Source: Desulfosudis oleivorans (lineage in GTDB: Bacteria; Desulfobacterota; Desulfobacteria; Desulfobacterales; SURF-7). From it: a DNA stretch of 64,000 bases. Of the stretch, positions 43,935 to 53,500 are shown one piece after another (the first letter of the stretch is position 1; the number at the start of each line of letters is the position of its first letter). The stretch spans positions 116,921 to 180,920 of the forward strand of contig DYJC01000011.1 in assembly GCA_020723305.1 (NCBI GenBank). The letters are read 5' to 3'. Position numbers and translations under genes: made by a program. The notes under the pieces are model-generated. The model was not told where the DNA came from, did not search any database, and was given only the letters and a program-made list of their open reading frames with translations.

Positions 43935-44896
43935 AACGGATTCTCATTACCGGCGCTTCCGGGTATATCGGAAAGTCATTGGCCACGCGGTTGTCCGGTA
44001 AAAACAAGATAATGGGTCTTTATCATCATCATGCCCCGATTGCAGACAATTCAATCATCTGGGAAAAATCCGATCTGTCCAGTATCGAAACCATAGAAAA
44101 ACAGATTCAAGATTTTTCTCCGGATATTGTCATTCACAGCGCGGCCATCGCTCACCAGAGTCTTCAGAAAATAGATCAAAAAACCTATTTTGAAGTCAAC
44201 AGCATTGCCACGGAAAAAATCGCCAGAACCGCATATCTGGCCAACCCGGATGTGCAGTTTATTTTTCTCTCTTCCATCTCTGTTTATGGCGAGCATGGGT
44301 TGACCATACCTGTAACGGAATCCCATGTTTGCAACCCCACCAGTGACTACGGCAAAAGCAAACTGGATGCCGAGAACCGTTTGCTGAATCTGCTGCAAAC
44401 CGATCAGTTGCGATTTCTGACCATTTTCAGGCTAGCGCCGGTGTATGATAGCGCTTGGAGTTTGAATCTGGATCGAAGAGTATTGGCGCCGTTCAAACTG
44501 GCCTATCTGAAATTCGGCTCAGGTAGACAGATGATGTCAGCCCTGGCAAAGGCCAATCTGGCTGATTGGATCGAGTTCTGGATTGAGGCAGAACAATCCG
44601 GAATGAAAAAACCCTTGATATTCAATGTATGTGATCAAAAACCCTATTCATTTATTGAGATTATCGACATTTTCCGGAAGTCATCAGGTCGGACCGCTTT
44701 GCCGGTGCTTTCCTGCCCATTGTCAATTATCTATGCTGCGACAAGAATGATCGGGTTGTTTTTCCCGGGAAAAAAAGAGTGGATTCATGCCTGCTATGAA
44801 AAGCTTGCATTAAATCTGGTGTTTGATAATAAGAAAATGCTTGAAACCGGTTTTACTCCGGCCCACGATCTGGAAACGGTTTTTGGTTCAGGATGA
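43931..44896 (+). CDS. NAD-dependent epimerase/dehydratase (extended SDR)
   Basis: 321 residues from the ATG at 43931, which overlaps the asnB stop by 4 bp. The Rossmann start is RILITGASGYIGKSLATRL; the catalytic Ser lies in FLSSISVYGE and the YxxxK pair in YGKSK, both intact. The C-terminal part (VCDQKPYSFIEIIDIFRKSS) resembles UDP-glucose 4-epimerase/WbpV-type enzymes that act on UDP-GlcNAc-derived sugars. The exact substrate cannot be told. A 53-bp gap to rfbB follows. Confidence 0.87.
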   Translation: MKRILITGASGYIGKSLATRLSGKNKIMGLYHHHAPIADNSIIWEKSDLSSIETIEKQIQDFSPDIVIHSAAIAHQSLQKIDQKTYFEVNSIATEKIARTAYLANPDVQFIFLSSISVYGEHGLTIPVTESHVCNPTSDYGKSKLDAENRLLNLLQTDQLRFLTIFRLAPVYDSAWSLNLDRRVLAPFKLAYLKFGSGRQMMSALAKANLADWIEFWIEAEQSGMKKPLIFNVCDQKPYSFIEIIDIFRKSSGRTALPVLSCPLSIIYAATRMIGLFFPGKKEWIHACYEKLALNLVFDNKKMLETGFTPAHDLETVFGSG

Positions 44897-44949
44897 AAAT
44901 GCCGTGGCATTAAAAAAAATTACGATCCGTCTGGATTGACAGGAACAAT

Positions 44950-46023
44950 ATGAAGGAAAAAAAGATTTTAGTTACCGGTGGATCTGGATTTATCGGTTCC
45001 AATTTTATCCGGCATACATTACAGCTCAGACCCGAAATCCGGATTTATAACCTGGATGCCTTGACCTATGCCGGCAACCCGTTGAATCTCGAAAATTTGC
45101 CGGAAAGTCAGCAAGCCCGGTATTGTTTTATTCATGGTGATATTTGTGATGCCCAACTGTTGAAATATCTGTTTCAGAAGGAGAAATTCAACGGGGTCAT
45201 TCATTTTGCCGCCGAGTCCCATGTGGACCGTTCCATCCACGGACCGGAAGAATTTATCAAGACCAATGTGAATGGTACATTTCAACTCCTGGAAGCCGGC
45301 CTTGCCATGTGGAAACAAAATGGACAGCATTCCGATTTCCGTTTTCTGCATATTTCAACGGATGAAGTATATGGGAGTCTGGGTGCAAAAGGGTACTTTA
45401 CGGAGAAAACGCCATATGATCCATCCAGTCCTTATTCTGCATCCAAAGCCTCTTCGGATCATCTGGTAAAAGCGTATTTCAGAACCTTTGGTCTTCCGGT
45501 TCTTGTGACAAACTGTTCCAACAATTACGGCCCATATCAGTTTCCGGAAAAATTGATTCCGCTGATGATTTTACATATCATTGAAAATAAAGAACTGCCT
45601 GTTTACGGGGATGGGAAAAATGTCCGGGACTGGCTTTATGTGATAGATCATTGTGAGGCTTTAGTAAAAGTTTTTGATGAGGGGATTGTTGGTGAAACTT
45701 ACAATATCGGAGGCGGAACCGAACTCCAGAACATCCAGATCGTTCACCTGCTTTGCGATCTGATGGATGCAAAACTCGGCCGTTCCGGGAAAAATACCAG
45801 CCGGAATTTAATCCGATTTGTAACTGATCGGCCTGGTCACGATCGACGGTATGCCATTGATGCCTCAAAGATCAAAAGGGAACTGGGCTGGAAAGCCAGA
45901 TTTGTCTTTCAGGATGCAATCGCAGAGACCCTTGACTGGTATATCGATCATATGGACTGGGTAAACTCGGTTCGAAGCGGTGAGTATCAAAAATGGATTG
46001 AAAACAACTATAAAAGACGATGA
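44950..46023 (+). CDS. rfbB: dTDP-glucose 4,6-dehydratase
   Basis: 357 residues, standard length. The NAD site is ILVTGGSGFIGSNF; HFAAESHVDRSI and the catalytic HISTDEVYG (T137-D138-E139) and Y162-SAS-K166 are present, as is NCSNNYGPYQFPEKLIPL. It converts dTDP-glucose to dTDP-4-keto-6-deoxyglucose, second step of dTDP-L-rhamnose synthesis. The following three genes complete the pathway in the order B-A-C-D. GGAACAAT precedes the ATG. Confidence 0.96.
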   Translation: MKEKKILVTGGSGFIGSNFIRHTLQLRPEIRIYNLDALTYAGNPLNLENLPESQQARYCFIHGDICDAQLLKYLFQKEKFNGVIHFAAESHVDRSIHGPEEFIKTNVNGTFQLLEAGLAMWKQNGQHSDFRFLHISTDEVYGSLGAKGYFTEKTPYDPSSPYSASKASSDHLVKAYFRTFGLPVLVTNCSNNYGPYQFPEKLIPLMILHIIENKELPVYGDGKNVRDWLYVIDHCEALVKVFDEGIVGETYNIGGGTELQNIQIVHLLCDLMDAKLGRSGKNTSRNLIRFVTDRPGHDRRYAIDASKIKRELGWKARFVFQDAIAETLDWYIDHMDWVNSVRSGEYQKWIENNYKRR

Positions 46024-46084
46024 ATGGGCGGGCACAGGGTTCTGCCTCTACGATTTATTTCAAAGATGAAAGGAATTGAATAGG

Positions 46085-46969
46085 ATGAAGGGCATTATTC
46101 TGGCAGGTGGTTCCGGTACCAGACTGTATCCGATTACAAAGGTTGTCAGTAAACAACTTCTGCCGGTTTACGACAAACCGATGATTTACTACCCTTTGTC
46201 TGTTCTTATGCTTGCGGGCATTCGCGATATATTGATTATTTCAACCCCAGAGGATCTTCCCAATTTTAAAAGACTTCTGGAGGATGGTTCTCAATGGGGA
46301 ATCTCTTTCACCTATGCTGTTCAGCCGCATCCGGAAGGATTGGCCCAGGCGTTTACCATTGGGAAAGAGTTTATCGGTGGTCAGAACGTCTGCCTAATTC
46401 TGGGGGACAATATTTTTTATGGACATGGTTTGATCGAACAGTTGAAAGATGCACTTGTCAGAAAAACCGGTGCGACTGTTTTCGGATACTGGGTGAAAGA
46501 TCCGGAACGATACGGGGTTGTAAAATTTGATAAAAACGGTCAGGCCATAAATATTGTGGAAAAACCCAAAGAACCGCTTTCCAACTGGGCGGTAACCGGC
46601 CTTTACTTTTATGATAATCGTGTTGTGGATATTGCCGCTGGTCTCAAGCCGTCTGCCAGGGGAGAGCTGGAAATCACGGATGTCAATAAAACCTATCTGG
46701 AAATGGGAGAATTGTATGTCCAGAAATTGGGCAGAGGCGTTGCCTGGCTCGACACCGGAACCCATGAAAGCCTGATGCAGGCTTCCAATTTTATTGAGGC
46801 CATTGAAGAACGGCAGGGACTGCGCGTTGCCTGCATTGATGAAATCGCATACAAAATGGGATATATCAGCCGGACACAGGTTGAAGTGATAGCAAGAACC
46901 CTGGCCAAAAATAATTATGGCCAGTATTTGCTGGAAATGCTCAAACATGATGAGAAGTTTATTCTATGA
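46085..46969 (+). CDS. rfbA: Glucose-1-phosphate thymidylyltransferase
   Basis: 294 residues starting [19 protein letters not shown] at ATG 46085; an in-frame TTG at 46076 would add three residues only. AAAGGAATTG lies upstream. The nucleotide-binding loop [24 protein letters not shown] and ILGDNIFYG (metal site) are intact. It makes dTDP-glucose from dTTP and glucose-1-phosphate, first step of the rhamnose pathway. Its stop overlaps rfbC by 4 bp. Confidence 0.96.
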   Translation: MKGIILAGGSGTRLYPITKVVSKQLLPVYDKPMIYYPLSVLMLAGIRDILIISTPEDLPNFKRLLEDGSQWGISFTYAVQPHPEGLAQAFTIGKEFIGGQNVCLILGDNIFYGHGLIEQLKDALVRKTGATVFGYWVKDPERYGVVKFDKNGQAINIVEKPKEPLSNWAVTGLYFYDNRVVDIAAGLKPSARGELEITDVNKTYLEMGELYVQKLGRGVAWLDTGTHESLMQASNFIEAIEERQGLRVACIDEIAYKMGYISRTQVEVIARTLAKNNYGQYLLEMLKHDEKFIL

Positions 46970-47529
46970 AAGTGATACCAACTAATCTGGAAAAGGTGTT
47001 CATCATAGAACCCAGGGCATTTTCAGACAGCCGCGGTTACTTCTATGAAACCTATCATAAGGAACGATATGTTGAACAGGGTATTTGTTCAGATTTTGTC
47101 CAGGATAATTTTTCCTATTCAATCCAGGGCACCTTGCGGGGTCTTCATTATCAGTTCCCAAAACCGCAAGCCAAGCTTGTTCAGGTATTGCAAGGAGAGA
47201 TATATGATATCGCCCTGGATATCCGAAGGGGATCACCTACTTTCGGGCAGTGGGTCGGCGCTTATCTGAGTGAACAGAACAAACAGCAGCTCTACATTCC
47301 GGAAGGATTTGCCCATGGATTTGCGGTTCTCAGTCCGATCGCACTTTTTGCATATAAATGCAGTGATTTTTATGCACCTGAATGTGAAGGCGGTGTGATC
47401 TGGAATGATCCGGATCTCGGGATAGAATGGCCTCTTGATAAGCCGATTCTGTCTGAAAAGGATTCAAACTACAACCGTCTGAAAGATATTGAACCCGGTC
47501 GATTACCGGCCTATGGGGAATACAGATGA
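46966..47529 (+). CDS. rfbC: dTDP-4-dehydrorhamnose 3,5-epimerase
   Basis: 187 residues, normal length. It has the cupin-fold hallmarks [38 protein letters not shown] with the catalytic His, and [14 protein letters not shown]. It performs the double epimerisation of dTDP-4-keto-6-deoxyglucose. It overlaps rfbA (ATGA) and rfbD (ATGA), showing a tight translationally coupled unit. Confidence 0.96.
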   Translation: MKVIPTNLEKVFIIEPRAFSDSRGYFYETYHKERYVEQGICSDFVQDNFSYSIQGTLRGLHYQFPKPQAKLVQVLQGEIYDIALDIRRGSPTFGQWVGAYLSEQNKQQLYIPEGFAHGFAVLSPIALFAYKCSDFYAPECEGGVIWNDPDLGIEWPLDKPILSEKDSNYNRLKDIEPGRLPAYGEYR

Positions 47530-48428
47530 CCATTCTCATTATCGGATGCAAAGGGCAGGTCGGAACAGAATTGTGTATCCAGATGGAAAAATCGAAAACC
47601 GATTTTGTTGCAGCAGATCTTCCTGAAATCGATATAACCGATCCATCATCCGTTGAAAAATATACGGGTCTGCCTCAAATCAAACTGGTCATCAATGCAG
47701 CTGCCTATACAGCCGTGGACAAGGCTGAATCTGACGAAGAGACTGCTTTTGCCGTGAATGCCAAAGGCCCGGGTTTGATTGCACGGTTTTGCAAAGTCAA
47801 AGATATTCCACTCATTCACATCTCAACCGATTATGTGTTTGATGGAACCAAGAGCGGCGACTATCTGGAGGATGATCCGGTTTCTCCAGCCGGTGTTTAC
47901 GGAAAGAGCAAGGCTGCCGGAGATGCCCTGATTCAAACTATTCTGGAAAAACATATCATTATCCGGACCTCCTGGCTGTGCAGCGCACATGGCACGAATT
48001 TCGTTAAAACCATGCTCCGTTTGGGCAGGGAAAAAGAGACCATCAAGGTAGTAAACGATCAAAAAGGGTGTCCCACATTCGCATCCGACCTTGCAGAGGC
48101 AATTACAACGATCACGAACAGGTACTTTACAAACAAAGACTTGCCATGGGGGATCTATCATTTTTGCGGAAAAGGAGAGACAACCTGGTTCGCATTTGCC
48201 GAACAGATTTTTAAACTCGCAGGCCGAAATCAGACATTCAGGCTGAAATCTCTGCTGCCGATTCCATCCTCAGAATATCCAACCCCGACAAAAAGACCGA
48301 TGAATTCCGTATTGAATTGTAATAAGATTATTGAAAATTTCGGGATTCAACCTAAACCATGGAAGGAAAGTTTACAAAAAACCCTCTTGGATTTACATCA
48401 AAAAGAATCCGATTGCACACATCTTTAG
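47526..48428 (+). CDS. rfbD: dTDP-4-dehydrorhamnose reductase
   Basis: 300 residues. ILIIGCKGQVGTEL is the nucleotide-binding loop; VINAAAYTAVDKAE, ISTDYVFDGTKSG and YGKSK (YxxxK) are diagnostic; RTSWLCSAHGTNFVKTMLR follows. It makes dTDP-L-rhamnose with NADPH. It is the last gene of the long + strand run; the next gene is on the opposite strand, 117 bp away. No strong terminator hairpin with a T-run was seen in that gap, only a weak CTTATT/AATAAG pair. Confidence 0.96.
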   Translation: MTILIIGCKGQVGTELCIQMEKSKTDFVAADLPEIDITDPSSVEKYTGLPQIKLVINAAAYTAVDKAESDEETAFAVNAKGPGLIARFCKVKDIPLIHISTDYVFDGTKSGDYLEDDPVSPAGVYGKSKAAGDALIQTILEKHIIIRTSWLCSAHGTNFVKTMLRLGREKETIKVVNDQKGCPTFASDLAEAITTITNRYFTNKDLPWGIYHFCGKGETTWFAFAEQIFKLAGRNQTFRLKSLLPIPSSEYPTPTKRPMNSVLNCNKIIENFGIQPKPWKESLQKTLLDLHQKESDCTHL

Positions 48429-48545
48429 CCCCCGTTCATCATCCAACCATCTTCTTGTCCTTTTTATAAAAATCACTTATTCTCAATTTGTTAAATAAGG
48501 ATGCACCGGAAATTAGCAGTCAGTCTGTGGGGTGTGAGGTGAACA

Positions 48546-49298
48546 TTACAATTTACTTTTTGTTCTGACTTTTTGATACTGGAGATATAAAATATACCCA
48601 CCCCAGGCAAATGATGCCAGCATTAAAAAGACACCAATCCCTTTAGACATTGAAGCGATGGTATGATCCCACCTGAGCCAGCCCATTTTGCGCAATATAA
48701 ATTCCCAATCATGATAATCAACGGTTTCCCGGCCTGTGACACCACCCAAAAGAGTTAATTTCAAAGCCCTTGCATCATTGATATACGGGGCGATATCCAT
48801 AAAATTCTGGCCAAGCCACCAAAGAGCGACTGAGCCTCCGAATGGATCTCTGGTTTTAATGAGAAACACAATAAGGCAGATCGCAGGCATCATTAGCTGG
48901 CCTAAGGTCCCACCAAGAGTGTGGATAAATTTTCCAAATGGGATACAAATGATATGCCCGGCTTCATGAAAGGGCAGGTTAACCAGGTGAAGAAAGCTTT
49001 CTCCTACATAGTTGCACTCTATTGAAGACACTACGAATTTCCATCCCCAGATAAAAAGCAATGTAAATATAATAACTCTGCCTGTTAATAGCAGGCCGTT
49101 GACCTCGGACTCCATATGGAACAAAATAAATTTTACTGTTTCCATACTACTTTGATGTTCGGCTGATTTATGTGATGATCTTGCTGAAGATTGTTGAGGA
49201 TTGGATTGGTATGCCCGGAATTTTTTAAAAATTATCCCGCAGTTCACGCACTCTATATTTGTGTCAGCCTGTTTAAAGTCACATTTTGGGCAGTCCAC
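48546..49298 (-). CDS. Zinc-ribbon membrane protein with HEAGH motif (M50-like metalloprotease candidate)
   Basis: 250 residues read from a GTG start with AAAGGA upstream on the minus strand. A zinc ribbon occupies the N-terminus (C3-PK-C6, C17-VN-C20), then a polar linker, then five or so hydrophobic segments. HEAGH at 111-115 in VNLPFHEAGHIICIPFG is the zinc-protease motif as in site-2-type M50 membrane proteases; an NFMDIAPYIND block further on could supply the third ligand. The role is unknown, possibly regulated membrane proteolysis. It is convergent with rfbD and divergent from the transglutaminase-like gene. Confidence 0.7.
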   Translation of the reverse strand: MDCPKCDFKQADTNIECVNCGIIFKKFRAYQSNPQQSSARSSHKSAEHQSSMETVKFILFHMESEVNGLLLTGRVIIFTLLFIWGWKFVVSSIECNYVGESFLHLVNLPFHEAGHIICIPFGKFIHTLGGTLGQLMMPAICLIVFLIKTRDPFGGSVALWWLGQNFMDIAPYINDARALKLTLLGGVTGRETVDYHDWEFILRKMGWLRWDHTIASMSKGIGVFLMLASFAWGGYILYLQYQKVRTKSKL

Positions 49299-49607
49299 TT
49301 ATTATCCTTTTATATCCGAATAGATGCTGAAATCGTTCAAAGGGAAAGATATAGATTGTAATATGTTTTGTTAAACCATTTATATATAGGATGAAACAAT
49401 TCTGTTTTCAATCATCATTTGAAGTAGGAGTAAATTCTTCCAAGCAATGAAATAGAATGTCTGATTTTTATTTGACAAGCGAAAAAGAGAATGATAGGGC
49501 CAAAAATGAAAAATCGTATGAAAATCGCAGAACTCTTTATGCGGCCGTTAGAATTACATATGGCGGATTCGAAAACAGACGCGATGAGACGGAACATTAT
49601 TCCTTCC
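49299..49607. other. Intergenic region without a supported gene
   Basis: This stretch separates two divergent genes. It is AT-rich and has no convincing coding sequence on either strand: a minus-strand open frame (49415-49654) lacks recognisable motifs and a clear ribosome site. No repeat of family A or B occurs here. It probably contains the promoters of both neighbours. Confidence 0.5.
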
Positions 49608-49635
49608 TTGTGTTTGAATTTCAGTAAGTTATAAA
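49608..49635 (+). promoter_or_regulatory. Possible sigma-70-type promoter for the transglutaminase/giant-protein pair
   Basis: TTGTGT (49608-49613) and TATAAA (49630-49635) are 16 bp apart and end 30 bp before the ATG at 49666. This is a pattern match by eye only. Confidence 0.25.
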
Positions 49636-49665
49636 ACTTCACACGATAATACAATACTGAACTTT

Positions 49666-50556
49666 ATGAAGAAATCTTTTTACACCGGAATTATGCTTGT
49701 TTTTTGTATCGCATTAATACTGTCGATAAAATTTTGTAAGGTTGATGGCAGCAGAAAAAATCAAACAGAAATTACTATCCCTCGAACCATTCGATACAGT
49801 TTTACCATCCAGAATAATGGAAACCAACTTGTAAAGAACGGCCTTTTCCGTACCTGGGCGCCTGTTAAAGACACAACCACCCAGCATTGCGAAAACATCA
49901 ATGCTTCCATGCCTTTTCAAACCGTCTCCGATGCTCTGGGAAACCAGATGCTTGAATTTATGCTCACGAATATTCCCCCCCATGGTACAAAAATTATCAC
50001 GATAACAGCAGATTTGAAAGTGTCTCTGGAAAATAATCTACTGGAGAATGATAATTCACAAATCTTTCTCAGGCCGGAACCGTATATCGAGTCCGATCAA
50101 TTGGATTTGATTCATAAGGCAAACTCATTGAAGAAGGACGATACCTTAGCGACTGCTTCTGCGATACATGATTGGGTAGCCGGTTATATTGAATACAATG
50201 GTTACATCAAGCAGGATCGAGGTGCCCTTTATGCCTTAAACAAGAAAAAAGGGGATTGTACCGAGTACATGTACCTTTTTGTTGCACTTTGCCGGGCATT
50301 GGAAATTCCAGCCCGTGGTTTCAGCGGATATATTTGCAAAGAAAATTCCATATTGAAACCAGCCGGGTTTCATAACTGGGCAGAGTTCAATCATAAAGAT
50401 CAATGGATTCTATCTGACCCTCAGAACCGGGTTTTTCAAAAAGGTGCGGAAAACTATATTGCAATGCAGATATTGGGTACCGGCGGAAATAACCCTCAAA
50501 TGAGTTTCGATCGTTTTCATTTGGAAGGTGAGGGGTTATCCGCAAAAATGAATTGA
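49666..50556 (+). CDS. Transglutaminase-like (TGc domain) exported protein
   Basis: 296 residues. A hydrophobic N-terminal segment (YTGIMLVFCIALILSIKFC) acts as signal or membrane anchor; the Cys at its end is not in a clear lipobox. A beta-domain occupies ~35-135. The transglutaminase core has the Cys-His-Asp triad: C198 in KKKGDCTEYMYLFVALCRAL, H236 in GFHNWAEF, D251 in ILSDPQN. Such proteins cross-link or act as cysteine proteases in the periplasm. It ends 19 bp before the giant secreted protein gene, whose own N-terminal region is of a sort seen in transglutaminase-linked proteins, so the two may work together. Confidence 0.85.
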   Translation: MKKSFYTGIMLVFCIALILSIKFCKVDGSRKNQTEITIPRTIRYSFTIQNNGNQLVKNGLFRTWAPVKDTTTQHCENINASMPFQTVSDALGNQMLEFMLTNIPPHGTKIITITADLKVSLENNLLENDNSQIFLRPEPYIESDQLDLIHKANSLKKDDTLATASAIHDWVAGYIEYNGYIKQDRGALYALNKKKGDCTEYMYLFVALCRALEIPARGFSGYICKENSILKPAGFHNWAEFNHKDQWILSDPQNRVFQKGAENYIAMQILGTGGNNPQMSFDRFHLEGEGLSAKMN

Positions 50557-50575
50557 TAAAAACAGGGAACAAAAT

Positions 50576-53500
50576 ATGAGCAGACTATTCACCATCAGAC
50601 ACATCACTACTATTATCTCAATAATTATACTCAGTCTTTCACACCTTTTTCCTGGGAATGCAAATGCTGCGGAATCCCTTTGTGCTGAGGTTAAGCTTGA
50701 GATCAAGCAGGAGGTTTCCCTGGAACGTCAGGCTTTTCTGGCTCATATGAAAATCAATAATGGACTGACAAACATATCCCTTGAGGATGTGGACATTGAT
50801 GTCAATTTCACCGATGAAGACGGCAATCCGGTTGTTGCAAGTTTTGATCCCAATGCCGACCCGGAAACAACAGGCGCCCGTTTCTGGATTCGTGTGGATT
50901 CAATGGAAAACATCAATAATGTGGATGGCAGCGGTCGGGTATCTCCCTCAGCGTCCGCTGATATCTACTGGCTGATTATACCGGTTCCGGGTGCTGCGGA
51001 TAGCCGGCCCCAGGGCAAACTTTACTATGTGGGTGCAACGCTGACATATACTATCGGAGGGGAAGAAAACGTAACAAAGGTAACACCGGACTATATTTAT
51101 GTAAAACCAATGCCGGAGCTGATGCTGGATTATTTTATCACAAAGAATGTGTATGGGGATGATGCATTTACAACGCAAACCGAACCATCGGTGCCATTTA
51201 CGCTGGGATTGAGAGTAAAAAACACCGGGTCGGGAATTGCAAAAAATCTGAAGATCGATTCTGCCCAGCCGAAAATAAAAGAAAATGCACAGGGTCTTCT
51301 GATCGGATTCGCTATAGAAAAGTGTATGGTCGATGACAAACCTGCCGCCAACACATTACTGGCCAATCTCGGTGATATAGAACCTTCGACATCCGGCATG
51401 GCAAGATGGATCATGACCTGTTCCCTTTCCGGAGAGTTTGTTTCCTTTGGCGCAACAGTTTCCCATTCAGATGAACTGGGAGGAGAGCTGACATCCATTA
51501 TTAAACAGGAGAATATCCATACCCATTTTCTTGTTCGTGATGTGCTTACAGATTTTCCCGGAAGGGATGGCATCCGGGATTTTCTCTCAATAGCCGGTTC
51601 CAGCTACAAGCTGTTTGAGTCGGACAGCGAAGACTCGGATGTGACCAATCTTTCTTCATCTTCTTCCATCCAGTTTCAGAAAACAAGCGGCACCGAAATT
51701 TTTTATACCCTTTCCACGAATCCCCAGACCGGCTTTGTCATTATCAAACTCCCGGACCCCCGGAACGGGCAGATGATCCTGAAAAGCATAACCAGTGCCG
51801 GAGGGAAACAGATCAAGGATGAGAATTTCTGGCTTTCCAAAGAACGGAAAGCAAATCCGGCAGATGGTTGGAATCATTTTATCAATCTTTTTGATGTGAA
51901 TCCTGCGTCAAACTATACGGTTGTTTTTGATGATCCTGGTACAATGCCGCAAGCTCCGGTAATGGCGTTTATTCCGGATCGATCCGTAATCGAGGGACAG
52001 GAAATTTCATTTCTCGTAGAAGCATCCGATCCCAATGGAACGATTCCGGTTTTGTCTGCGCCTTCTCTGCCGGTTGGCGCTTCTTTTACGGACCAGGGAA
52101 ACGGTACCGGCATTTTCAGATGGACGCCTTCAACAGGACAGGCAGGGATCTACAACAACTCATTTACCGCTTCTGACGGTATCCTTGCGGATACCAAAAG
52201 AGCGATGATTACCGTTAACTCCCATGATGATACGGATGGCGACAGCCTTAACGATGACTGGGAAATGGCCCATTTTGGAACCCTTGACCGGGATGGCACT
52301 GGAGACTACGACAATGACGGTATTTCAGATTATATGGAATACCTTTTGGGGACAGATCCAACCAGGAAAGACACTCCGCCGTCCGTGCCGGTTATCCTTT
52401 CTCCAGCAGCAGGGGATGAAATAACATCCCTTACCCCGGTTCTTACCATCGAAAACAGCACAGATCCGGACAGTGATGTCCTTACCTATGATTTTGAGAT
52501 TTTTACGGACGAAACACTATCTCAAAAGGTCGCAACATACTCCGGGGTTACAGAAGGGGCAGGGAACACATCCGCCACAGTGTCACCGGCGCTTTCCGAG
52601 AACACTTCCTATGTATTTCGCGTACGGGCCTCAGATGGTGTTGCCAGAAGTCAGTGGGCATATGGATCATTTCTGGTAAACACAGCGAATAGCGCGCCCT
52701 CGGCTTTTTATATCAGTTACCCGAAAAACGGAACAGATGTGAATTCCCTGACACCGATGGTGCAAGTCTCTGCGGCGAATGATCCGGATAGAGATTTGCT
52801 CACTTACAATTTTGAGATTTATGCAGATAGTCAGATGGCCAACCTGGTTGCATCAGCCTCATTCACTCCGGAACCTTCCGACCGTTTTATTTCCTGGACA
52901 GTGAATCAGACCTTGACCGATGGATCGGATTACTATTTCCGGGCGACAGCATCCGACGGTAACGGCGCCCAAACCGCAACCGCACTCAGCATGTTCAGCG
53001 TCAATACCGGAAACCATGCGCCGGCCATACCGGTAATTTCATCACCGGTAGCACAGAGTGAGCAGAGTTCTCTTTCCGTTGATCTTGTTGTTCATAATTC
53101 AACCGATGGGGATGGTGATACGGTAACCTATCTGTTTGAAATCGATACGGCAGCCACTTTTGACAGCACTGGAAAAATCATATCCGGCCCGATACCGGAG
53201 GGCAATAGTCAAACAACATTTCACACAACAGGCCTTACCGACAACACCATGTATTATTTCCGTGTAAAGGCTTCTGATGGTGTGACAGAGAGTCCCTGGG
53301 CATTGGGAAGCTTTTTTGTAAACACACACAATGAAGCACCGCAAAAGGTTATTCTAGAAAATCCAGGAGACCTTTCCTGGGTGACAACCCTTACCCCTGT
53401 TCTTTCGGCTGCTCCGGCAATGGATCCGGATGGGGATACGCTTTCTTACCGGTTTGAAGTTTATCTGGATCCGGAACTAACCAATCTGGCAGCAGAAGGG

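Noticed and set aside
48429..48545. A bidirectional terminator between the convergent genes
   Set aside because: Only a weak CTTATT/AATAAG pairing without a T-run was found, not enough to annotate.
49415..49654. A 79-codon minus-strand frame in the intergenic region
   Set aside because: There is no recognisable domain and no convincing ribosome site; its hydrophobic stretch can arise from AT-rich DNA.
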